In this document: positions 1 through 6,786 of the stretch, piece after piece
Layout of the letters: each line of letters starts with the position of its first letter
How positions within the stretch are numbered: position 1 is the stretch's first letter
NCBI GenBank assembly: GCA_964596105.1
Contig: CAZQRT010000038.1
Location: 1-13,072, forward strand
DNA: 13,072 nucleotides
DNA from: CAJUOR01 sp964596105
GTDB taxonomy: Bacteria > Bacillota_I > Bacilli_A > Erysipelotrichales > Coprobacillaceae
Reading direction: 5' to 3'
Translations under genes and position numbers: made by a program
The notes under the pieces: generated by a model
What the model saw: only the letters and a program-made list of their open reading frames with translations
What the model was told of the DNA's origin: nothing
The model's database searches: none

Positions 1-2294
1 GCCCCGAGCAGCGCGAGAAACGGATTTCCCCATTTATCCGGATCATCCCCGAGCTTCTCAAAATACTCCTGGAAACTGAAGCGGATTTTCTTATAATCGC
101 CGCCCATGGCGACAATCTTCGCCACCGATTCCACGACCGCTAAAGCGGCGCCGTGAAACGGCGACCAGGTTGTGATCTGCGGGTTATAGCCGTAAGCCAT
201 GAGACTGACCGTCGTCGTCTCGTGATCCATCACCGGGATGAGGGCGGCCATGCCTTCCGTCTCGGTTCCGTATGTTTTGCCTCCAAACGGCGCCAGGACA
301 CTGCCGTTGCCGATCGTGGAGTCAAAGCGCTCCACCAGTCCTTTCTGACTGGCCACCATGAGATCACTCAATGTATTTTTGGTTAAATCTGTGAAATTAT
401 TTTCCACAGGACGCTTAAACGGGGCGTGCTTCATATCCGGCAGGGTAACATGAACATTCTGATAGCGTTTCGCGCCGGCCTCATCAAGGAAATCCCTTTT
501 CAGATCAACGATCGTCTGCCCCTGATGATGCATGACCAGGCGCCTTTCCGCGGTCACTTCCGCGACCTTGACAACCTCGAGATTCTCCTCATGGCAGGCC
601 CGGACAAATTCAGCGAAGTTTTCCGCTGCGGTGACAACCGCCATGCGTTCCTGCGATTCGGAAATAGCCAGCTCCGTGCCGTTGAGGCCTTCATATTTTT
701 TCAAAACCGCGTCCAGGGAAATATCCAGACCGTCGGCCAGCTCGCCGACCGCGACACTGACGCCGCCCGCCCCGAAATCATTGCAGCGGATGATCTTTTT
801 CGCCAGTGCGGGATTTCGAAACAGGCGCTGAATCTTGCGCTCCTCGACGGGATTTCCCTTTTGCACCTCGGCCCCGGCGGTCGTCAGCGACGAGACATTA
901 TGGGCTTTACTGGAACCGGTGGCGCCGCCGATACCGTCCCGGCCGGTGCGTCCCCCGATGAGAAGGACAATATCGCCGGGTTTTGGCACGGACCGGATGA
1001 CCTGCTCTTTAGGAGCCGCCGCGATGACCGCGCCGACTTCCATGCGCTTGGCGATATAGCCGGGATCATAGATCTCATGCACATACCCGGTCGCGAGCCC
1101 GATCTGATTGCCGTAAGAGGAGAAGCCCTGGGCCGCCTCGGTCGTGATTTTACGCTGCGGAAGTTTCCCTTCCAAAGTGTCATCCAGGCTGGCGCGGGGA
1201 TCGCCCGCGCCGGTAATGCGCATCGCCTGATAGACATAAGCGCGCCCCGACAAAGGATCGCGGATGGCGCCGCCTAAACAGGTTGCCGCGCCGCCGAACG
1301 GCTCAATCTCGGTCGGATGATTATGCGTTTCGTTTTTAAACATCAAAAGCCACTGCTCCGGACCGCGGTCGGTTTGAACCGTGATAGCGATGCTGCAGGC
1401 ATTGATCTCTTCCGACACTTCCTCATCATCGAGCATGCCCTGCTTACGAAGCGCCTTGGCGGCGATGGTCGCGAGATCCATCAGGGTCATGGGATGATCC
1501 GTGTCATAAACCAGTTTGCGGCTTTCCTGGTAGGAGGCGATCTCCTCCTCCACAATTTTTTTAAACGGTCCTTCGTCCACCGCAATATCAGTAATCACGG
1601 TCGCGAACGTCGTATGGCGGCAGTGATCGGACCAGTAAGTATCCAGCACGCGAATCTCGGTTTCCGTCGGATCGCGCTTTTCGGCAATAAAATAATCGCG
1701 GGTCACTTTTAGATCATCAAGATTCATCGCCAGCCCCATCCGCGCGATACAGTCTTTGAGCTTTTCGTCATCCCAGTCGCGAAAACCGCTCATGACCGGA
1801 ACCGGTTTGACGGTTACCGCTTCCTCATCAAGCGTATCAGGCTTGTCTAATGAGGCCAGGCGGGAATCGACCGGATTCACGACATAGGCGGCGATGCGGT
1901 CGAGATCCGTCTGAGTTAAATCGCCGGTCATCACGAACAGTTTCGCGCAGCGGACCTTGACATCGTGGCTGCCCGCTAAAATGCGGATGCACTGCGCGCA
2001 GGAATCGGCGCGCTGATCATACTGGCCGGGCAGATACTCCATGGCCAGCACATGATGCCCGGAAAAATCATAAGACTCCTCATAGACATCATCGACCATC
2101 GGTTCACTGAAAATGGTCGGAACGGCCATCTTGAAAACCTCGGCGCTGATCCCCTGGACATCATAGCGGTGCACCACTTCCAGATCTTCCAGCTTCGTGA
2201 TCCCCAGCTGCGTTCTTAGATCCTGCCGCAGGGCGCGCGCCTCCACGGCGTTTTCTTTACGCTTTTTCACATACACTCGATATACCTGTGACAT
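1..2294 (-). CDS. purL: Phosphoribosylformylglycinamidine synthase, single-chain form, N-terminal part (runs off the left edge)
   Basis: Step 4 of IMP synthesis: converts FGAR, ATP and glutamine to FGAM in the cytoplasm. The reading frame is open from the ATG at 2294 to base 1, about 764 codons with no stop. Seen in order: a PurS-like N-terminus (starts MSQVYRVYVKKR), the linker-type motif TYWSDHCRHTTF near residues 218-230, the nucleotide-binding motif FKNETHNHPTEIEPFGG near 318-334, GGRTGRDGIGGATGSS near 445-460, NDFGAGGVSVAVGEL near 504-518, and the start of the second AIRS-like half (NGSVLAPFGGKTYGTETEG). A fused N-terminus with both synthetase halves indicates the long form of about 1,200-1,300 residues, rather than the PurS/PurQ/PurL split set usual in Bacillus. 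The glutaminase domain should lie beyond the left edge. It is the last operon gene visible. Its AGGAGGA ribosome binding site overlaps the purD stop codon. Confidence 0.95.
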   Translation of the reverse strand, partial: MSQVYRVYVKKRKENAVEARALRQDLRTQLGITKLEDLEVVHRYDVQGISAEVFKMAVPTIFSEPMVDDVYEESYDFSGHHVLAMEYLPGQYDQRADSCAQCIRILAGSHDVKVRCAKLFVMTGDLTQTDLDRIAAYVVNPVDSRLASLDKPDTLDEEAVTVKPVPVMSGFRDWDDEKLKDCIARMGLAMNLDDLKVTRDYFIAEKRDPTETEIRVLDTYWSDHCRHTTFATVITDIAVDEGPFKKIVEEEIASYQESRKLVYDTDHPMTLMDLATIAAKALRKQGMLDDEEVSEEINACSIAITVQTDRGPEQWLLMFKNETHNHPTEIEPFGGAATCLGGAIRDPLSGRAYVYQAMRITGAGDPRASLDDTLEGKLPQRKITTEAAQGFSSYGNQIGLATGYVHEIYDPGYIAKRMEVGAVIAAAPKEQVIRSVPKPGDIVLLIGGRTGRDGIGGATGSSKAHNVSSLTTAGAEVQKGNPVEERKIQRLFRNPALAKKIIRCNDFGAGGVSVAVGELADGLDISLDAVLKKYEGLNGTELAISESQERMAVVTAAENFAEFVRACHEENLEVVKVAEVTAERRLVMHHQGQTIVDLKRDFLDEAGAKRYQNVHVTLPDMKHAPFKRPVENNFTDLTKNTLSDLMVASQKGLVERFDSTIGNGSVLAPFGGKTYGTETEGMAALIPVMDHETTTVSLMAYGYNPQITTWSPFHGAALAVVESVAKIVAMGGDYKKIRFSFQEYFEKLGDDPDKWGNPFLALLG

Positions 2295-2299
2295 GATTA

Positions 2300-2306
2300 T
2301 CCTCCT
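2300..2306 (-). promoter_or_regulatory. Ribosome binding site of purL
   Basis: On the minus strand AGGAGGA lies five bases before the purL ATG and overlaps the purD TAG stop codon. Arrival of ribosomes at the end of purD would therefore affect purL initiation. It fixes the purL start at 2294. Confidence 0.8.
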
Positions 2307-3561
2307 AGATCAAACCGATGTCATGGCGGTAGAACATCCCGTCAAAATGAACGGCTTTGCTGGCGGCATAGACTTTATCCAGCGCTTCCTGTTGCGTATC
2401 AGCCAGGGCGCAGAGATTCAAGACCCGGCCGCCGCTTGTCACTAGTCTGCCGTCAGCCATTTTCGTGCCGGCATGGAACACGACGATATCATCTGCGAGA
2501 TCATCCAGGCCGGTAATCACTTTTCCGGTGGAGTAAGATCCCGGATAACCCGCGCTGCATAACACCAGGCAGGCGGCTTTCTTGTCGTTGAAAACCACGG
2601 CATCAGGATCCAGGCAGCCGCTGGCGACATCAGCCATGATTTTTCCTAAATCGCTTTCCAGGCGCAAAAGGACGGTCTGCGTTTCGGGATCGCCGAAGCG
2701 GACATTAAATTCCAGCACCTTCGGATTTTTGTCTTTATCAATCATCAGGCCGATAAAAAGGGTGCCCCGGTAATCCAGCTGATCTTCTTTCAAACCGGCC
2801 ATAAACGGCTGTAAAATCTCTTTTTCCAGCTTTTCGTTGATGCCTTCAGGCATAAATGGATTCGGGGAAACCGATCCCATGCCCCCGGTATTCGGTCCGG
2901 TATTGCCGTCATAAGCCTGTTTATGATCTTTGGCGCTGACCATCGGGACAATCGTTTTCCCGTCGGTAAAGCAAAGCAAAGAGCATTCAAAACCTTCCAG
3001 ATACTCTTCGATCACGATCTTGTTTCCGGCCTGGCCAAAGCTGTGGCGGTTCATCATGTCATCCAGGGTTTTTCTGGCCATGTCCTCATTTTCACAAATG
3101 ACGACCCCTTTGCCGGCCGCTAAACCGTCAGCCTTGACGACGAGCGGATAAGAAAACTTTTTGATAGCTTTTAAGGCCTGATCGTAATCATCCGCCTCTA
3201 TGTAAGAAGCGGTCGGAATATGGTGTCTGGTCATGAAGTCTTTGGCATAGGCTTTGCTTCCTTCCAGCATCGCCGCTTTCTGACTCGGCCCGAATACTAG
3301 AATACCGGCTTCCCGCAAGACATCCGCCAGGCCCAGACAAAGCGGGTTTTCCGGTCCCACCACACACAGCCCGATCTCATGATCCAGACAGAATTCCTTT
3401 ATATGGGCAATGTCTTCAACATTGCCGGAAACAATTTCAGCAATTTTTGCCATACCGGGATTTCCCGGCATGGCATACAATTTATCTACCACAGAACTTT
3501 TCCGTAACGAATAACAGATGGCGTGTTCCCGGCCGCCAGAACCGATCACGAGCACATTCAT
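2305..3561 (-). CDS. purD: Phosphoribosylamine-glycine ligase (GAR synthetase)
   Basis: Step 2 of IMP synthesis: joins phosphoribosylamine and glycine using ATP to give GAR. It has 418 residues, the normal length. Visible: the N-terminal Rossmann-like motif GSGGREHA (residues 7-14), GPENPL (69-74), then the ATP-grasp domain with KADGLAAGKGV near 143-153, NTGGMGSVSP near 217-226 and the metal- and ATP-binding stretch EFNVRFGDPETQ near 276-287. The C-terminal PurD domain carries the TSGGRVL motif. The ATG overlaps the TGA of purH as ATGA, and no convincing ribosome binding site precedes it. Translation is probably coupled to purH. It is followed closely by purL. Confidence 0.97.
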   Translation of the reverse strand: MNVLVIGSGGREHAICYSLRKSSVVDKLYAMPGNPGMAKIAEIVSGNVEDIAHIKEFCLDHEIGLCVVGPENPLCLGLADVLREAGILVFGPSQKAAMLEGSKAYAKDFMTRHHIPTASYIEADDYDQALKAIKKFSYPLVVKADGLAAGKGVVICENEDMARKTLDDMMNRHSFGQAGNKIVIEEYLEGFECSLLCFTDGKTIVPMVSAKDHKQAYDGNTGPNTGGMGSVSPNPFMPEGINEKLEKEILQPFMAGLKEDQLDYRGTLFIGLMIDKDKNPKVLEFNVRFGDPETQTVLLRLESDLGKIMADVASGCLDPDAVVFNDKKAACLVLCSAGYPGSYSTGKVITGLDDLADDIVVFHAGTKMADGRLVTSGGRVLNLCALADTQQEALDKVYAASKAVHFDGMFYRHDIGLI

Positions 3562-4652
3562 TGTTTCTTATCGCCGGATTTTTGCACCAGCACCTGTCCT
3601 TCCAGATACTGAATATGATTATACAGCGCCTCCCGGCTGTTGAGATTCTGCAGGCGCAAAACCGAGCAATCTTCACTGGCTGATAGAATCTCCTGCGCCT
3701 CAGCGGTATAATCAGGAGCGGCGATGACCGCCGTGGACATTTCTTTAAGTTTAATGGCAGTCTCTTTACTAATCTGATGATTAGCCACCGCTACACCGGA
3801 AGAGACCGGGGCTTTTTTACAGCATTCATCCCCTACCGCCAGCATTGCCAGTTCACCCTCTTTGATGACGGCGGTCATGCTGTCTTTAGTGAATTCCCTA
3901 ACCAGGGCGACGCCCTGATACAAATCCTGAAGCTGGGAAGCGGTCAGCGCCGGGCCGCTTAATGTTTCTCTATCAAGCGGAGTGGAAGCCAGATAGGCAT
4001 CCTGATAAAGGCTTGTGTCCTCATCCAGTTCAGCCGTCTTTTTCAAAGAGATATTCAGGATATCCGGGAATGTTTCCCCGCACAAATCGCCGAAATAGCG
4101 CGAGATCATGGCATCGTAGCTGGCTGTCAGACGGTAGGCCTTGTAGGCGAGATAACGGCGGTATTCCTGGGTATCGGTATGGTTGCGCAAAGCCTCTAAA
4201 ACGCCCTCGTAATCAGCCGGATCGGTGACGATCAGAACATCCTTGAAGTTTTTCGCCGCGGAGCGGATCATGCTCGGGCCGCCGATATCGATATTTTCAA
4301 TCATATCCGCTAAAGGCTTGTTTTCCCTTAGCGCTTTCTCAAACTGATAGAGGTTGACGCACACTAAATCGATCGGTTCAATCCCCATTTTTTTAATTGT
4401 CGCGACATGCTCCGGCACATCGCGGCGGAATAACAATCCCCCGTGCACCATCGGATGCAGCGTCTTGACGCGGCCGTCGAGAATTTCCGGAAAACCGGTT
4501 ATCTCATCGATCATCTTGCAAGGAAGCCCAGCCTCAACGATTTTTTTGTGGGTGTTGCCGGTCGATACCAGCTCAAAGCCCAGCTCAGTCAGTCCTCTGG
4601 CAAATTCTTCAATACCGCTTTTGTCGGTAACACTGATTAACGCTCTTCTCAT
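3558..4652 (-). CDS. purH: Shortened PurH: IMP cyclohydrolase with a degenerate half AICAR transformylase domain
   Basis: Normal PurH (about 510 residues) formylates AICAR and then closes the ring to IMP; this protein has only 364 residues. Residues 1-190 form a good MGS-like IMP cyclohydrolase domain: SVTDKSG (7-13), STGNT (30-34), GFPEILDGRVKTLHP (53-67), VNLYQF (99-104), ENIDIGGPSMIRSAAKN (119-135). The residues implicated in human cyclohydrolase are all present: K63, Y102, D122 and K134. Residues 200-350 align by eye with only the first half of the transformylase domain. The LRYGENPHQ-type motif is replaced by LDEDTSLYQDAY. The catalytic Lys-His pair of the KHxNPCG motif reads K264-E265. 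The second half is absent. The end overlaps purD as ATGA and no remnant of the missing half lies nearby, so this is a settled gene form and not a fresh frameshift. I infer cyclohydrolase activity only. The symbol refers to homology. Confidence 0.88.
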   Translation of the reverse strand: MRRALISVTDKSGIEEFARGLTELGFELVSTGNTHKKIVEAGLPCKMIDEITGFPEILDGRVKTLHPMVHGGLLFRRDVPEHVATIKKMGIEPIDLVCVNLYQFEKALRENKPLADMIENIDIGGPSMIRSAAKNFKDVLIVTDPADYEGVLEALRNHTDTQEYRRYLAYKAYRLTASYDAMISRYFGDLCGETFPDILNISLKKTAELDEDTSLYQDAYLASTPLDRETLSGPALTASQLQDLYQGVALVREFTKDSMTAVIKEGELAMLAVGDECCKKAPVSSGVAVANHQISKETAIKLKEMSTAVIAAPDYTAEAQEILSASEDCSVLRLQNLNSREALYNHIQYLEGQVLVQKSGDKKQ

Positions 4653-5236
4653 TTCACAATCACCTTTCCTGATTCAATACTTAAGCGTCCCTGACAGTAA
4701 TACTGGACGGCCCGGGGCAAAATCTCATGCTCCACCGCAAGGATTCTGGCCTGCAGGCTTTCCGGCGTATCGTCATCCTCTACCCGGACCGTTTCCTGAA
4801 TGATGATCGGCCCGCCGTCGGTGATCTCATTGACAAAATGCACCGTCGCCCCGCTGACCTTGACCCCGCGCTTCAAGGCAGCCTCATGGACCTTTAAGCC
4901 GTACATGCCGTCCCCGCAAAAAGCCGGGATGAGCGAAGGATGAATATTGATGATGCGGCCCTCGTAGGCCTTCACAAATGTCTCCGATAAAATCGCCAGA
5001 TATCCTGCCAAAACGACAAGATCAATATGATTTTCCTGAAGATATGAAAGCAGCTTCTCCTGGTTTCTGATCACCGCCGTTTGGATGCCGGCTTCTTTAG
5101 CCCGCGTCAGCCCGTAGGCGTCCTTGCGGTTGGAGACAACCAGGACAATTTCTCCCGGCGTAAGATCCTCACGGGCGTCGATGAGCGACTGCAGATCCGT
5201 GCCGTTGCCGGAAATAAAGACCGCGATGCGAATCAT
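4649..5236 (-). CDS. purN: Phosphoribosylglycinamide formyltransferase (GAR transformylase)
   Basis: Step 3 of IMP synthesis: moves the formyl group of 10-formyl-THF onto GAR. It has 195 residues, normal for the folate-dependent family. The N-terminal FISGNGTDLQSLI motif (residues 7-19) binds the substrate phosphate. The catalytic set is intact: N97 and H99 in NIHPSLIPAF, and D140 in NEITDGGPI. FCGDGMYGLKVHEA near 106-119 is the usual loop. A GGGGGTG ribosome binding site precedes the ATG inside the end of purM, and both ends overlap their neighbours by ATGA. Its formyl donor is the product of the first operon gene, fhs. Confidence 0.97.
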   Translation of the reverse strand: MIRIAVFISGNGTDLQSLIDAREDLTPGEIVLVVSNRKDAYGLTRAKEAGIQTAVIRNQEKLLSYLQENHIDLVVLAGYLAILSETFVKAYEGRIINIHPSLIPAFCGDGMYGLKVHEAALKRGVKVSGATVHFVNEITDGGPIIIQETVRVEDDDTPESLQARILAVEHEILPRAVQYYCQGRLSIESGKVIVK

Positions 5237-6252
5237 AACCGCACCCCCGGACTAGCGGTGACTTCCCCGATCACAAAACTCGGATAATAGCGGTTCGCGA
5301 TGTTGAGGGCTTTTTGAACATCTTCGCTATCTAAAACGACAACCAGGCCGACACCCATATTGAAGGTACGGTACAGCTCCGTACGATCAACGAGCCCTGT
5401 ATTTTTGATATAAGTGAAAATATCCGGTAAAGGAATCTTCTCGGTCTCAACTTGAATGCCTAAACCTTCCGGGATCACGCGGGTGACATTTTCCATCAGA
5501 CCGCCGCCGGTAATATGCGCGATGGCCTTGCAGTGAACTTCCTCCATAAGGGCCGTTGCAACTTTGACGTAGATGCGCGTCGGTTCCAGGAGCAGCTCAC
5601 CCAGCGTTTTGCCGTCCGGCATAATTGTATCGACACCATATCGCAGTTCCTCAAAAAACAGCTTGCGGGCTAAAGAATACCCGTTACTGTGCAGGCCGCT
5701 GGAAGAGATGCCCAGAAGGACATCGCCGGCTTTGACATCCTGACCGCGAATGATTTTCGACTTTTCGGCGATGCCCACGGCAAATCCCGCCAGATCATAC
5801 TCCTCGCTTTGATACATGCCGGGCATTTCCGCGGTTTCCCCGCCGATCAAGGCGCAGCCCGCCTGGCGGCAGCCCGCCGCGATGCCGGAAACGATCTTGG
5901 CGATACGGTTTGCGTCGGTTTTGCCGCAGGCGATGTAATCCAGAAAGAACAGCGGTTTCGCCCCCTGGCAAATCAGATCATTCACAGACATCGCCACTAA
6001 ATCGATGCCGGCGCTGTCATGGATTCCCATGCTCTGGGCGATCATTAATTTGGTCCCGACCCCGTCGGTCGCCGCCAGCAGCACGGGCTGATCCATATTC
6101 GCGTCACTAAGTTCATAAGCCCCGCTGAACAGGCCGAGATCCCCGACGACATGCTCATCATAGGTGGTTTTGACGACTTCTTTCATGAGCGCGACGGCGC
6201 GGTTGCCTTCATCGATATTCACGCCGCTGGCTTTATAATCGATGGTTTTCAT
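5233..6252 (-). CDS. purM: Phosphoribosylformylglycinamidine cyclo-ligase (AIR synthetase)
   Basis: Step 5 of IMP synthesis: ATP-dependent ring closure of FGAM to AIR, carried out by a homodimer. It has 339 residues, full length. Motifs seen: GVNIDEGNRAV near residues 10-20, the ATP-binding ATDGVGTKL (61-69), VNDLICQGA (90-98), GGETAEMPGMY (137-147), SSGLHSNGYSL near 191-201 and HITGGGLMENVTRV near 250-263. The start overlaps the purE stop and the stop overlaps the purN start. The sequence before the ATG has only a weak ribosome binding site, which suggests coupled translation from purE. Confidence 0.97.
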   Translation of the reverse strand: MKTIDYKASGVNIDEGNRAVALMKEVVKTTYDEHVVGDLGLFSGAYELSDANMDQPVLLAATDGVGTKLMIAQSMGIHDSAGIDLVAMSVNDLICQGAKPLFFLDYIACGKTDANRIAKIVSGIAAGCRQAGCALIGGETAEMPGMYQSEEYDLAGFAVGIAEKSKIIRGQDVKAGDVLLGISSSGLHSNGYSLARKLFFEELRYGVDTIMPDGKTLGELLLEPTRIYVKVATALMEEVHCKAIAHITGGGLMENVTRVIPEGLGIQVETEKIPLPDIFTYIKNTGLVDRTELYRTFNMGVGLVVVLDSEDVQKALNIANRYYPSFVIGEVTASPGVRL

Positions 6253-6740
6253 ACTGCAAACTGCGCCTGGATCTCTTCATCCTTGGCCAGGCAGTCCGCC
6301 CTGAGATTTTCCCGGTAGGCGATCAGGCGGGTTTTTAACTCTTCATGTTTATTGGCCATGATTTCCAGCGCTAAAAGCCCGGCATTCACCGCCCCGTCGA
6401 TGGCGACCGTGGCGACCGGAATTCCCGAAGGCATCTGCACGATCGAAAGCAAGGCGTCTAGCCCGTCCAGGGTGCTGGCTTTAACGGGCACCCCGATCAC
6501 GGGTTTCACGGTCATGGCCGCGATGACGCCGGGGAGATGAGCCGCTTTGCCGGCGGCGGCGATGATGACCTCGGTCTCATCCTGATCGAGTCTGGCGATC
6601 GTGTCCTGTAACGCGGTTAAAGCGCGGTGCGCCGAGAGCGCGCGCACTTCCACCGTCACCCCAAAGTCTCTCAGCAGCGCCACCATGTCTTTTAAAGCCG
6701 GCGCGTCGCTGCTCGAGCCCATGATCACAGCGATTTTCAT
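6249..6740 (-). CDS. purE: N5-carboxyaminoimidazole ribonucleotide mutase, class I PurE
   Basis: Forms CAIR, step 6 of IMP synthesis. It has 163 residues, normal for class I. Seen: MGSSSDAPAL (residues 7-16), the catalytic-histidine motif SAHR (36-39), AAAGKAAHLPGVIAAMT (61-77), PVIGVPV and LLSIVQMPSGIPVATVAID. The PVIGVPV...IVQMPSGIPVATVAI run places it in class I, which normally needs PurK-made N5-CAIR, but no purK lies in the window. SAHR is followed by ALTAL where most class I enzymes have TP. It is the first gene of the ATGA-overlapped block, with an AAAGGGG ribosome binding site nine bases before its ATG. Confidence 0.96.
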   Translation of the reverse strand: MKIAVIMGSSSDAPALKDMVALLRDFGVTVEVRALSAHRALTALQDTIARLDQDETEVIIAAAGKAAHLPGVIAAMTVKPVIGVPVKASTLDGLDALLSIVQMPSGIPVATVAIDGAVNAGLLALEIMANKHEELKTRLIAYRENLRADCLAKDEEIQAQFAV

Positions 6741-6764
6741 GTTATTTTTCCCCTTTCAATGGAA

Positions 6765-6786
6765 AAGTGACATAAAAATGTCACTT
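6765..6786 (-). terminator. Hairpin between fhs and purE (weak terminator, attenuator or mRNA processing site)
   Basis: A perfect 8-bp inverted repeat, AAGTGACA and TGTCACTT, with a 6-base AT loop starts inside the fhs stop codon. Read on the minus strand, it is followed by only TTCC rather than a long T tract. It would be a leaky terminator at best, so fhs may be transcribed more than the pur genes, or the mRNA may be cut here. The hairpin is directly visible; its function is inferred. Confidence 0.5.

Noticed and set aside
884..1237. Minus-strand open frame of 117 codons
   Set aside because: It is out of frame inside purL, rich in Arg, Ser and Pro, and lacks any family signature.
426..1277. 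Long plus-strand open frame (about 283 codons) opposite the left end of the window
   Set aside because: It lies antisense to purL, whose own frame is open through the region and carries clear family motifs. The plus-strand protein resembles nothing and is an effect of GC-rich codons.
3558..4652. A frameshift as the cause of the short PurH
   Set aside because: The stop codon is in an exact ATGA overlap with purD, no sequence resembling the missing transformylase half follows, and the motif changes begin well before the end.
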